This document shows positions 22,710 to 31,474 of a stretch of 64,000 bases of DNA, one piece after another; within the stretch, counting starts at the first letter, position 1, and each line of letters begins with the position of its first letter. The position numbers and the translations under genes are program-made. Location of the stretch: contig CBDUNF010000001.1 of assembly GCA_965368515.1 (NCBI GenBank), positions 18,273 through 82,272 of the forward strand, in the 5' to 3' direction. This DNA is from JAAETI01 sp965368515 (lineage in GTDB: Bacteria; Actinomycetota; Acidimicrobiia; Spongiisociales; UBA5794). The notes below the pieces were generated by a model, which ran no database searches, was not told the DNA's origin, and saw nothing but the letters and a program-made list of their open reading frames with translations.

Positions 22710-25007
22710 ATGGTCTCCCTCCTTCTGATACATCTCGTTGTCGCCGTCTGCCTGGCGATCTTCCGTCGCTCGATCGGGCGGGGGGCCTTTGTTTTGGGTG
22801 CGATCGGCCCGGCCGCGGTCCTGACGTGGGCAGCAGTGAGCGCCGGTGACATCGTTTCCGGTACGCCGTTCGAGCAGTCGATCTCTTGGGTAACCAACCT
22901 CAACCTCGTATTTGGGTTCCGAGTCGATGCGTATGCCCTCGTGTTCCTGTTGGTGATTGCAGGCGCCGGGCTGCCGATCTTTCTCTACGCGAGCCGCTAC
23001 TTCTCCTCTTCACCGCAGGCGACGACTTTTGCCGCAACGATGACCGTGTTTGCCGGAGCGATGGTCGGTCTGGTCGGTTCCGATCACATGATCTCCCTGT
23101 TTGTGTTCTGGGAACTGACCACCATCACGTCGTACCTGCTGATTGGATTCGACGACGGGAAGGCAGCCGCCCGGTCCGCCGCTCTCCACGCGGCTCTTGT
23201 GACTGGGGCGGGTGGGTTGGCCATGCTTGGAGGTATGGTGCTCCTAGCGGGTGAGGCCGGCACTTACTCGCTGTCGCAGATTGCCCAGAACCCGCCGGCA
23301 CAGTCCGGCTTGGTCACCCTTGCATGGGTCTTGATCCTGCTCGGCGCGGTGACCAAGTCGGCTCAGTTCCCTTTCCATGCGTGGCTCCCCGGCGCCATGG
23401 CGGCTCCGACGCCGGCGAGTGCCTTTCTGCATTCCGCGACCATGGTCAAGGCGGGGATCTTCCTCGTCGGCCGCTTTGGCACAGCCGCGATTGCCACAAC
23501 CGATTGGTGGCAGCCTGCGGTCCTGGCAATCGGGTTTGCGACGATGATCATTGGAGGATGGCGAGCCCTGCGCCAGTACGACCTGAAGCTGCTGCTCGCC
23601 TTTGGGACCGTATCGCAACTCGGATTCATCTTTCTCCTCGTTGGCTCGGGTGCTCCCGAGCTGATCTTCGGCGGGGTGGCCATCCTTATCGCTCACGCTC
23701 TCTTCAAGTCCACGCTTTTCCTCGTTGTTGGTGCGATTGATCATGAGGTTGGGACGCGTGATCTACGCCGTCTGTCTGGCCTTCGCACTGCGATGCCAAC
23801 GTTGTTCTGGACGGCGACCGGCGCCGCGTTGTCGATGGCTGCGGTTCCGCTGTCGCTCGGCTTTGCAGCAAAAGAGGCTGCATTCGACGGTCTACTCGGG
23901 CAAAGCACGCTTCTGATCGCGATCGCCGCTATCTCATCAGTGCTGACCGTGGCTTACACCTCGCGTTTCCTCATGGGGGCGTTCGGTCGCCATCACGAAG
24001 GAGCCGAAGCGGTTGGAGCCGACGTGTCGGGGCCGCGCAGCGTGCTGCTCTGGGCCCCGGCCGCGATCGCAGGGCTGTCTGTTCTGCTCGGTCTCACGCC
24101 GGGGGTGCTCTTCCCTCTGGTCGATGAGGCAACTCGAGTTGTCACGGGCGTTAGCAAGGCGGGCAAGCTGGTCATCTGGCCGGGCCTGGTGCCGGCGCTC
24201 GCCTGGTCGGTGGCTTCGCTGACCGTCGGTGGGCTACTTGCCTGGCGAACCGGCGGAGTTGATGCCGCAATGGTACGGGTCGGTGTGGTCGCCGGTCATC
24301 TGCCTACCGCGGACGGCGCGTACCGTCGCTCGATTCCAGCGCTGCTTCGTTTTGCCGATCGCGCTAGTGGTCTTCTCCAGAACGGCTCACTGCCCGCGTA
24401 CTTGGCGACGATCCTGATCGTTGCGATCGGTGCGCCGACAGTTGCCGTGCTATCTAACCGGCCGACCTTTGCCGTTCCGCAGTCGGGGACTCTGCTCGAA
24501 TGGATCCTCGGCTTGCTAATCGTTGCCTTTGCAGTGTCGCTGGTCTTTGTCCGGCGGCGGTTCGCAGTCGTGATCTTGCTCGGGGGAGTGGGCTACGGAA
24601 TCGCCGGTCTCTATTCCGTGCTCGGCGGTCCCGATCTCACCCTCACTCAGCTTCTGGTGGAGACACTGGCTATCGCCCTGTTCGCCTTTGTGTTGCGCCA
24701 CCTGCCCGCCGTTTTCACCAAGCCGGCAACCGCCCGCCTTCCCCGCTTGGCGGTGGCCCTCTTGGTTGGAGCGTTTGTGTTTGGTGCGGGGTTGTTGGCC
24801 AACGCCGCCCGAACAACCGAGACGGTTTCTGCAACCTACCTGGCCGACGCGGTGCCGAAGGCTGCTGGCGGGAACGTCGTCAACGTGATCCTCGTTGACT
24901 TCCGTGCGTTCGACACTCTCGGCGAGATCACCGTGTTGGTCGCCGCGGCACTTGGTGTCGCGGGCTTGGTGCTGCCGGTGATCCGCGGCCAACGGAGCCG
25001 AGCATGA
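22710..25007 (+). CDS. mrpA: Mrp-type Na+/H+ antiporter subunit A
   Basis: This 765-residue membrane protein is homologous to NuoL and carries the extra C-terminal MrpA/MbhE-type region. About 20 hydrophobic spans are seen. The proton-antiporter core includes LFVFWELTTITSYLLIGFDD (about 131-150), SAQFPFHAWLPGAMAAPTP (about 217-235) with the key Lys/His region, and SATMVKAGIFLVGRFG. Near the end, VNVILVDFRAFDTLGEITVL is characteristic of MrpA. With MrpB-G it forms a multi-subunit secondary antiporter for Na+ (or K+/Ca2+) and pH homeostasis. It leads the operon and overlaps mrpB by ATGA. Confidence 0.93.
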   Translation: MVSLLLIHLVVAVCLAIFRRSIGRGAFVLGAIGPAAVLTWAAVSAGDIVSGTPFEQSISWVTNLNLVFGFRVDAYALVFLLVIAGAGLPIFLYASRYFSSSPQATTFAATMTVFAGAMVGLVGSDHMISLFVFWELTTITSYLLIGFDDGKAAARSAALHAALVTGAGGLAMLGGMVLLAGEAGTYSLSQIAQNPPAQSGLVTLAWVLILLGAVTKSAQFPFHAWLPGAMAAPTPASAFLHSATMVKAGIFLVGRFGTAAIATTDWWQPAVLAIGFATMIIGGWRALRQYDLKLLLAFGTVSQLGFIFLLVGSGAPELIFGGVAILIAHALFKSTLFLVVGAIDHEVGTRDLRRLSGLRTAMPTLFWTATGAALSMAAVPLSLGFAAKEAAFDGLLGQSTLLIAIAAISSVLTVAYTSRFLMGAFGRHHEGAEAVGADVSGPRSVLLWAPAAIAGLSVLLGLTPGVLFPLVDEATRVVTGVSKAGKLVIWPGLVPALAWSVASLTVGGLLAWRTGGVDAAMVRVGVVAGHLPTADGAYRRSIPALLRFADRASGLLQNGSLPAYLATILIVAIGAPTVAVLSNRPTFAVPQSGTLLEWILGLLIVAFAVSLVFVRRRFAVVILLGGVGYGIAGLYSVLGGPDLTLTQLLVETLAIALFAFVLRHLPAVFTKPATARLPRLAVALLVGAFVFGAGLLANAARTTETVSATYLADAVPKAAGGNVVNVILVDFRAFDTLGEITVLVAAALGVAGLVLPVIRGQRSRA

Positions 25008-25435
25008 ACCGCCCATCTCCAATCCTCGAAGCGGGTGTCATTGCGGTCGCCGGGCCGATGCTCGTCTTCTCGATGTACTTGCTCTTTGCCGGACACAATC
25101 AGCCCGGCGGTGGCTTCGCTGCCGGCTTGGTTGCCGGAGTCACGGTTCTTCTCGTGTGGGCCGCAGGCGGCACCGACACCGTGCGCCGAGTACTGCCGAT
25201 GCGTTCGACTCTGCTGATGGGTCTTGGTCTGCTCGTCGCCGCGCTGACCGGTTTCGCCGCGCTGTTGGGCGGTCTCTCCTTCTTGGAGTCCGGTTATGTC
25301 GAGTTCTCTCTCCCCGTTGTGGGGAAGGCCAAAATCGTTTCTGCCTTGTTCTTCGACATCGGCGTCTACCTCGTCGTTGTAGGCATGGCGCTCGGCTTGA
25401 TCCGTGCCCTCGGCGAAGAGGGGGTTCCGCGATGA
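25004..25435 (+). CDS. mrpB: Mrp antiporter subunit B
   Basis: This 143-residue MnhB-domain membrane protein has four spans. The family signature FAGHNQPGGGFAAGLVAGVTV (about 23-43) is present, followed by KAKIVSALFFDIGVYLVVVGMAL. It couples the A and C/D subunits in the Mrp complex. Both gene ends overlap neighbours by ATGA (25004 and 25432), showing tight translational coupling. Confidence 0.92.
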   Translation: MNRPSPILEAGVIAVAGPMLVFSMYLLFAGHNQPGGGFAAGLVAGVTVLLVWAAGGTDTVRRVLPMRSTLLMGLGLLVAALTGFAALLGGLSFLESGYVEFSLPVVGKAKIVSALFFDIGVYLVVVGMALGLIRALGEEGVPR

Positions 25436-25809
25436 GCATCATCACGCTTGGTGTTGCGTCGCTGCTCTTCACCGTGGGGACGTACCTCGTCCTGCAGCGC
25501 ATGTTGTCCAGGGTGATCATTGGTCTTGGCCTCATCTCTCATGGGGCCAATCTGCTGATCATGCTTGCCGGCTCGGGACCGGCCGCTCCGCCCGTGCTCA
25601 CCGCGGATGGATCGGTCGCGGTCGTCGCCGATCCGCTGCCGCAAGCGATGGTTCTCACCGCGATAGTCATCACCTTCGGCATTACGGCATTCCTGCTGGC
25701 GCTGGCTCTTCGTAGCTACCTGCTTACCGGGACGGACGCCGTCGAGGACGACATCGAGGATCGACGAATCGCTCAATCAGCAAAGAAGACGTCGGAGGCC
25801 GCAATATGA
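25432..25809 (+). CDS. mrpC: Mrp antiporter subunit C (NuoK-like)
   Basis: This 125-residue protein has three spans as in NuoK/MnhC. The core is RMLSRVIIGLGLISHGANLL (about 24-43), and DPLPQAMVLTAIVITFGITAF is typical of MrpC. The start ATG 25432 overlaps the mrpB stop; a longer frame upstream lies entirely in mrpB. The charged C-terminal tail (about 97-125) faces the cytoplasm. The stop overlaps mrpD. Confidence 0.92.
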   Translation: MSIITLGVASLLFTVGTYLVLQRMLSRVIIGLGLISHGANLLIMLAGSGPAAPPVLTADGSVAVVADPLPQAMVLTAIVITFGITAFLLALALRSYLLTGTDAVEDDIEDRRIAQSAKKTSEAAI

Positions 25810-27272
25810 GCTGGCTTCTTCCCGCCATCGTTGCGATACCTGTGCTCGGTGCGGGTCTGACGGTCCTCGTCGGGCGCCGTCTCCTGCTCCAGCGCGTCAT
25901 TGCGCTCTCCGGAGTGAGTTTTGTACTCATTGCCGCGGTACTTCTGCTGGTTTCCGCTGATGCCGGCACCCCGCAGGTTGCGCAGATTGGTGGATGGGCG
26001 GCGCCGGCAGGGATAACGCTCTTCGCCGACCGATTTGCGGCGATCGTATTGACCGTGTCGGCGGCGATGCTTCTGGCGGTTCTTGTCTATGCGATGGCAC
26101 AGCTCGGGCGTGATGCTGTGGACTGGTGGTTCCACAGTAAGTATCTCGTGTTGACCGCAGGTGTCGCGCTGTCACTCGCCACCGGCGACCTGTTCAACCT
26201 CTTCGTCGGCTTCGAAATCATGCTGATTGCAAGCTACGTCTTGCTGACGGTGAAAGCCGGGCCGGATGAGGTCCGGGCGACCATGACCTACGTCGTGATC
26301 AACCTGGTCGCGTCAGCGCTGTTCCTTGTGGCGATTGCGTTCGTATACACGACCACCGGAACGCTCAACCTGGCCGACCTCTCCCGCGAGTTGGCGACTG
26401 TCGATCCGGCCGTTCGTTCCGGGCTCAGCATGTTGATGCTCGTGGTGTTCGGTATCAAAGCAGCCATTTTTCCGCTGTTCATGTGGCTTCCCGACTCGTA
26501 CCCGACCGCCCCGACGCCGGTTACCGCAATCTTCGCCGGGCTGCTCACCAAGGTTGGTGTGTTCGTGATCATCCGCACCCAGACACTCCTGTTCAACCAG
26601 GACGAGCCGTCCACCCTCTTGCTGTTCGTGGCCGGTGCCACGATGACAGTCGGTGTACTCGGGGCCATCGCCCAGAACGACGTCAAGCGAATCCTCAGCT
26701 TCCACATCGTGAGCCAGATTGGGTACATGATGATGGGGCTCGGCTTCCTTTCTGTTGCCGGTCTTGCTGCGGCCATCCTCTACATCACCCACCACATCGT
26801 TGTGAAGACCGGTCTGTTCCTGGTTGGTGGACTGGTGGAATCCGAGCACGGCACCGGTGCATTGGACCGCATCGGCGGTGTGCTGCACCGAAGGCCGGTG
26901 ATCGCTGCCCTCTTCCTGCCGCTGGCGCTGAGCCTGGCCGGGATCCCGCCATTCTCGGGATTCGTCGCAAAACTCGCACTCATCCAGGAAGGCATAGCGC
27001 TCGATCGCGGGCTGATCGTTGCGGTCAGCCTGCTAGTCAGCATGCTGACCCTGTTTTCGATGACGAAGATCTGGGGTGGGGTGTTCTGGGGTGAGCCGAC
27101 CAAGGCTACGGGGAGTGCAGGTGCCGGGATGGTCGGAGCAACGGTGCTAGTGGTGACGCTCAGCATTGGTGTTGCCTTGTTTGCCTCACCGTTGGCGGAA
27201 CTGGCCGAGCGGGCGGCAGCCGATCTGGTCGACCCTGCGGTCTATGCCGACGCGGTCTTGGGGAGGCGCTGA
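25806..27272 (+). CDS. mrpD: Mrp antiporter subunit D (NuoN/M-like)
   Basis: This 488-residue protein of the proton-conducting membrane transporter family has about 14 spans. Landmarks are GDLFNLFVGFEIMLIASYVL (about 124-143) with the conserved Glu, KAAIFPLFMWLPDSYPTAPT (about 218-237) with Lys and Pro, and DVKRILSFHIVSQIGYMMMG. It forms one of the two antiporter-like channels of Mrp with MrpA. It overlaps mrpC by ATGA and mrpF by TGATG. An mrpE gene is missing from its usual place between D and F. Confidence 0.93.
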   Translation: MSWLLPAIVAIPVLGAGLTVLVGRRLLLQRVIALSGVSFVLIAAVLLLVSADAGTPQVAQIGGWAAPAGITLFADRFAAIVLTVSAAMLLAVLVYAMAQLGRDAVDWWFHSKYLVLTAGVALSLATGDLFNLFVGFEIMLIASYVLLTVKAGPDEVRATMTYVVINLVASALFLVAIAFVYTTTGTLNLADLSRELATVDPAVRSGLSMLMLVVFGIKAAIFPLFMWLPDSYPTAPTPVTAIFAGLLTKVGVFVIIRTQTLLFNQDEPSTLLLFVAGATMTVGVLGAIAQNDVKRILSFHIVSQIGYMMMGLGFLSVAGLAAAILYITHHIVVKTGLFLVGGLVESEHGTGALDRIGGVLHRRPVIAALFLPLALSLAGIPPFSGFVAKLALIQEGIALDRGLIVAVSLLVSMLTLFSMTKIWGGVFWGEPTKATGSAGAGMVGATVLVVTLSIGVALFASPLAELAERAAADLVDPAVYADAVLGRR

Positions 27273-27535
27273 TGGGATCCGTTGTCACCATCGTCCAGGT
27301 AGTGCTCGGTATCGGCGCGACCCTTGCCTTCGTGCGTGCAGCGCGAGGTCCGAATCTCGTCGACCGGATCGTGGCCCTTGATCTTGTGCTCCTTCTCCTG
27401 GCAGGTGGGCTGGCCGCTCATGGAGCTCGTACGGGGTCCGATCTGTACGTTGCCGTTCTTGTCGTGGTGGCTCTGGTTGCGTTTGCCGGCACGGTTGTGG
27501 TCGCTCGGTTCATCGAGTGGAGGGATGGTTCATGA
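27272..27535 (+). CDS. mrpF: Mrp antiporter subunit F
   Basis: This 87-residue, three-span protein has the MnhF signature ARGPNLVDRIVALDLVLLLLAG (abbreviated here as RGPNLVDRIVALD, about 24-36) and AVLVVVALVAFAGTVVVARF. It directly follows mrpD, where mrpE usually stands. Its stop overlaps the start of the fused mrpG-mrpE gene by ATGA. Confidence 0.92.
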   Translation: MGSVVTIVQVVLGIGATLAFVRAARGPNLVDRIVALDLVLLLLAGGLAAHGARTGSDLYVAVLVVVALVAFAGTVVVARFIEWRDGS

Positions 27536-28371
27536 GCCCGCTCGAGATTCTCGGATCCGCGTTGATGGTGTCCGGCGCGGGCCTTTCCGCTCTTGCTGCA
27601 TGGGGTGTTCTCGATTTTCCATCGGCCCTGGCGCGAATGCACGCAGCGACCAAGTCGGCCTCCCTTGGCCTGGCGCTAATCGCCATGGGCGCGGGGTTGG
27701 CCGCGGAATCGGCCGGCCTGGCCGGCGTCAGCCTGCTCATGGCTGTGTTCTTGTTCATGACGGCTCCGATCTCGGGCCACATGCTCGGCAGAGCCGTCTA
27801 TTCCGCGGGGCAGGCCACAGGGCTCGTCCACGACGACATGCCCAAGACGTCACCACAGCCGCTTCGGTTCGTGCAGGGCGAGCGGTCCCGCTTCTCCATT
27901 AATCGTGCGTTGGTTCTCACCACGGTGTGGGTCCTCCTGTGGCGGGACGCGAGTCCCGGTGTCTGGGTCGGGGGGCTGGTGGTGGCTGCGGCGATAGAGG
28001 CGGTTCGCCGCACCCGGGAGCGACCGTCACGAATTCGAGTTGGTGGTCTTCTTCGCTTCGTGGTCTATTACCTACGGATGGTCGTGCTCTCCAACCTTCG
28101 CGTAGCTTGGGAGGTGGTCACCCCGAACAACGACCAGATCAGCGAGGCGATCGTCGCAGTTCCATTGCGGACAGAGTCGGTCCAGGCAGCCCTATTGGTG
28201 GCCAATGCGATCAGTTACACACCAGGCTCCTTGACGATCGATCTGTCGGAGAGCCCGTTGGTGCTCTATGTCCATGTACTCCACTTCGAGTCGGCTGATG
28301 CCATCCGGAGCGAGGTTGCCGAACTCGAGGACCTAGTAGTCACTTCGGTCGCCGGGTCGGTGCGCACGTAG
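27532..28371 (+). CDS. MrpG-MrpE fusion subunit of the Mrp antiporter
   Basis: The 279-residue product joins two Mrp subunits. Residues about 1-105 are MrpG (PhaG_MnhG_YufB): ALAAWGVLDFPSALARMHAA, then FLFMTAPISGHMLGRAVY. After a polar linker (HDDMPKTSPQPLRFVQGERS) residues about 120-279 are MrpE (MNHE): RALVLTTVWVLLWRDASPGV, LRFVVYYLRMVVLSNLRVAW, and SLTIDLSESPLVLYVHVL. Normally these are separate genes in order E-F-G; here the order is A-B-C-D-F-(G-E). Start ATG 27532 overlaps mrpF. The operon therefore encodes all seven functions in six genes. No frameshift or stop separates the halves. Confidence 0.88.
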   Translation: MSPLEILGSALMVSGAGLSALAAWGVLDFPSALARMHAATKSASLGLALIAMGAGLAAESAGLAGVSLLMAVFLFMTAPISGHMLGRAVYSAGQATGLVHDDMPKTSPQPLRFVQGERSRFSINRALVLTTVWVLLWRDASPGVWVGGLVVAAAIEAVRRTRERPSRIRVGGLLRFVVYYLRMVVLSNLRVAWEVVTPNNDQISEAIVAVPLRTESVQAALLVANAISYTPGSLTIDLSESPLVLYVHVLHFESADAIRSEVAELEDLVVTSVAGSVRT

Positions 28372-28447
28372 GGGGTCACGCTGCCGTTGCTGTCGTGTCG
28401 ATGGCCATGGGCCCGAATCCCCCGGACGACCGGGGTCGAAGCCCAGT

Positions 28448-30298
28448 TCAGTGCTCTCCCTTTTCGGAGCCCCACGCTGCGGCGGTGATGTCGCTGCCGG
28501 CCGAAGGCTTTGTCTGCACCGGCATACCGATTGCCAATACCTCTTCGCCATCGCGAACCTCGCGATTGGATGAGAAGACATCGCAGCCCTGCGCCGACCG
28601 GACTACTAGCGGCAGGCTCTGCACGTCGGGCCGCGGTGTGCCTCGTGGCGTCTTGCGAACAACCTCGTCCGGGTCGGCGACCGTATAGGCGAGATCGACC
28701 ACGTTCTCTGCCATCACGGCAACATCCCAAACTGTCAGGTCGACGCAGCGTCCGAAGAGCTGCTCTCCGGCAACCTCGTCGAGCAGGCGTGTCATGCTTT
28801 GTGTCGCCTCCGGTGGCATCGCCACATGAATGCTGGGTACGCCGAAGCGCTGCTTGGCGAGGCGTGCGGTAAGGAGGTTGACCTCGGCATTGGTAGTGGC
28901 TGCTACGAGCGCCGTCGCGTGCGAGGCGCCTGCCTCCTCCAGGACGTCATCATCGATCGCGTTTCCTTTGACAACCATCAGTCCCCGTTCGGTAGCTGAG
29001 CGCAGATGATCGGAGTTGGTGTCGATCATGACCACATCGGTGTGCTCGGCCAGCAGCACCGCCATCCGCTGAGCCACCGGTCCGGCTCCGACGAACACGA
29101 CGCCGTTGCGATCGTCTGCGACAAGCTCGCCACGATCCCTCAGGTGGTTGATTGCCCTAGTGAGGAACACCGGCACCGTTGCCGTCGTGAAGACCGCCAT
29201 GAACACGAGTATCGAGAAGATGCGTTCATCGATGATCCCTGCCGTCAATGCGATCTCGGCGACGATGATCTCTACTGCGCCGCGCCCGTTCATGCCGGCA
29301 CCGACCGCCACTCCCTCCCGGAAACCGTATCCGGTCGGAAGGTAGAAGATTGCAGTTCCGACGATCTTGCCGGCCGTCGCGAGAACGATGACCGTAACCA
29401 CGAGGGGGAGGGACTCGGAAATCACCGAGAAGGAAACCTTGAATCCCGCGGTCACGAAGAAGACCGGGGCCAACAGCCCAACGGACACGTTTCGCGCCCG
29501 ACTCTCTACAGCATGGAGTTGATCGTGAGTGAGGACATCGGACCTTATGAATAGGCCTGCCAGGAAGGCGCCGAGGATGCCGTGAAGCCCGGCGGCTTCT
29601 GCTGCGGCAGCGTAGGCCAGGCCGACACCGACAACCGCAATGAAGAGAACCGACTGGTCGATTTTCATCCTGGCAACGACCTTGCCGATACGGGGGAACA
29701 CTTTCATGCCGACCAGCCAGGCACCGGCTAGGAACACTGAGGCTTTGGCCACTGTTGCCAGTACTCCGGCGAGGGCGATAGTGCCAGTCGCGGCGAGTCC
29801 GAGGAGCGCAGCAAAGAAGACGAGAGCCGCGATGTCGGAGAACAGCGCACCCGCCATCAGCACATGGGCGATTCGTGTGTTCAAGATGCCGAGATCGACC
29901 AGTATGCGCGACTTCGTGGCCAATGACGTAACCCCCATTGCTACGGCCACGAATGAAGCGGCGACCGCGTCCCCCTCAACGAGCATCATCAAACCGAAAC
30001 CCAAACCGGCAGGCACTATGAACCCGCCCAGTGAGGCGAGCAGCCCGGGGCGGGTGGCGTTGCCGATTGAGGTTGGGTCGAGGTGGATGCCGATATAGAG
30101 CATCAGGAGCGTTACGCCGAGCTTGCCGATGACGGTGATGGCATCATCGGTCGCGAGCAGTCCCAGCAGGGGAGGGCCCAGTGCGATCCCCGCCGCTAGT
30201 TCCCCCAGGATCGAGGGGTAGCCGAGTCTCCGCGCCAGCCAACCACCGGCAAGGGCAGCTGCCAGCACCAACATCAGATTCATGGGGTCGAGGCTCAT
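28448..30298 (-). CDS. Kef-type cation:proton antiporter with TrkA-N domain
   Basis: This 616-residue CPA2 transporter has about twelve spans in residues 1-390 (LGYPSILGELAAGIALGPPL near the N-terminus, GMNGRGAVEIIVAEIALTAG near the end of the domain), a TrkA-N Rossmann domain from about 400 (GVVFVGAGPVAQRMAVLLAE), and a TrkA-C-like domain at the end. It would exchange K+ or Na+ for protons under control of bound NAD(H). It converges on the Mrp operon, so this stretch holds two cation/proton antiporter systems. The start ATG 30298 follows GAGGGGAGCCTGACA. Confidence 0.9.
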   Translation of the reverse strand: MSLDPMNLMLVLAAALAGGWLARRLGYPSILGELAAGIALGPPLLGLLATDDAITVIGKLGVTLLMLYIGIHLDPTSIGNATRPGLLASLGGFIVPAGLGFGLMMLVEGDAVAASFVAVAMGVTSLATKSRILVDLGILNTRIAHVLMAGALFSDIAALVFFAALLGLAATGTIALAGVLATVAKASVFLAGAWLVGMKVFPRIGKVVARMKIDQSVLFIAVVGVGLAYAAAAEAAGLHGILGAFLAGLFIRSDVLTHDQLHAVESRARNVSVGLLAPVFFVTAGFKVSFSVISESLPLVVTVIVLATAGKIVGTAIFYLPTGYGFREGVAVGAGMNGRGAVEIIVAEIALTAGIIDERIFSILVFMAVFTTATVPVFLTRAINHLRDRGELVADDRNGVVFVGAGPVAQRMAVLLAEHTDVVMIDTNSDHLRSATERGLMVVKGNAIDDDVLEEAGASHATALVAATTNAEVNLLTARLAKQRFGVPSIHVAMPPEATQSMTRLLDEVAGEQLFGRCVDLTVWDVAVMAENVVDLAYTVADPDEVVRKTPRGTPRPDVQSLPLVVRSAQGCDVFSSNREVRDGEEVLAIGMPVQTKPSAGSDITAAAWGSEKGEH

Positions 30299-30396
30299 TG
30301 TCAGGCTCCCCTCGGCTGTTACACGTCAACGGATACACGAAACATAATACGTGTTACAATAGTCGTCAACCACCATCCTGAAACAGGAGGGAGAAC

Positions 30397-31356
30397 ATGA
30401 AGCGCTTCAAGAACATCCTCGTTGTCGCAGAAAAGGACGACGGTCAGACACGCTCGCTGCTCCACGCGGCCGTCGATATGGCTCGTCGCAACGGTGCGGT
30501 GCTAACTGTGTTCTCGGTTGTCGACGAAGTCTCGGAGCTACGTCGCTATCTCAAGACGAAGAGCGGTCGAGTGGATCTGGTGAATCTGATGATTGAAGGC
30601 AGAATCGCCGAGCTACGAGCAGCAACTCCGCAGACCGACGTCTCAGTGCACTACGAGGTGAGGAGCGGCATCCCGTACCTCGAGGTCATCGACAGGGTCG
30701 GTCTCTACGGGCATGACCTCGTCCTGACCGTCCCCATGCCACCAATCCGGAAGATCGGCCTTGGTTCTTCGTCGACGACGATGCACCTGTTGCGCAAGTG
30801 CCCGGTGCCCGTCTGGGTGCATTCACCGCTGTCGGCGACAGCCGATGCGCTGCTTGTTGCGATCGGGCCGTTCGGCGCAGCGACAGAGGAATTGAACGTG
30901 AGGCTGCTGGAACTGGCATCGTCGCTGGCACGGACCACCGGTAGCGAGCTTCACATCGTCCATGCCTGGAGGATCGAAGGAGAGACAATGCTCCGCAGTC
31001 CTCGCTTGGCCTATACGACCAAAGAGATAGAAGCGATGGGCACAGAGGCGCAGCAGGCCGCTGCAGCCGGGATCGAAGCCTTGCTCGACCAGGTCGATGT
31101 CGCGGCCTCCAGTCGGATCCACGTTCTGAAAGGTCACGCCGGGGATGTGATCCCCGCCCTTATCGACGAAATCAACCCGAACGCGGTCGTAATGGGAACT
31201 GTCGCTCGAACCGGGATACCCGGCCTGATAATCGGCAACACCGCCGAACGTGTCCTCGCCACAGTCGACCGAACTGTTCTCGCAGTCAAGCCGGACGGGT
31301 TTGTCTCACCGGTCGGTGGCGTCTTGGATTGGCACGCCACTCACCTGCCCTACTGA
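30397..31356 (+). CDS. Universal stress protein, tandem UspA domains
   Basis: This 319-residue cytoplasmic protein has two Usp domains: residues about 1-145 (FKNILVVAEKDDGQTRSLLH) and about 150-305 (ADALLVAIGPFGAATEELNV). The second half ends in the ATP-binding-type signature VMGTVARTGIPGLIIGNTAERVL (G-x2-A-x-G-x2-G-x9). This is the UspE-like layout. It is divergent from the Kef-type antiporter gene across a 98-bp gap with -10-like TACAAT (30355-30360). It may respond to ionic or energy stress together with the antiporters. The start follows AGGAGGGAGAAC. Confidence 0.88.
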   Translation: MKRFKNILVVAEKDDGQTRSLLHAAVDMARRNGAVLTVFSVVDEVSELRRYLKTKSGRVDLVNLMIEGRIAELRAATPQTDVSVHYEVRSGIPYLEVIDRVGLYGHDLVLTVPMPPIRKIGLGSSSTTMHLLRKCPVPVWVHSPLSATADALLVAIGPFGAATEELNVRLLELASSLARTTGSELHIVHAWRIEGETMLRSPRLAYTTKEIEAMGTEAQQAAAAGIEALLDQVDVAASSRIHVLKGHAGDVIPALIDEINPNAVVMGTVARTGIPGLIIGNTAERVLATVDRTVLAVKPDGFVSPVGGVLDWHATHLPY

Positions 31357-31419
31357 GTTCTCAGGTCACAATTCGTGTTCGGCGGCCAATGGCGTGAAGC
31401 CAGTCGTGGCGTGGCCTCC

Positions 31420-31433
31420 TTGGAACGTTCCAA
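31420..31433. promoter_or_regulatory. Inositol-regulon operator upstream of SDR-iolC operon
   Basis: Perfect 14-bp palindrome TTGGAACGTTCCAA. It carries the -35 hexamer of the promoter at 31420-31449, the same design as at 14091. Confidence 0.87.
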
Positions 31434-31449
31434 CGCTCGGGGATATACT
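31420..31449 (+). promoter_or_regulatory. Predicted promoter of the SDR-iolC-iolB2-aldolase operon
   Basis: TTGGAA (31420-31425), 18 bp, TATACT (31444-31449). The predicted start, about 31456, leaves a 19-nt leader with GGAGG before ATG 31475. Confidence 0.62.
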
Positions 31450-31474
31450 GCGCGGACGCCACTTTGGAGGGGCC

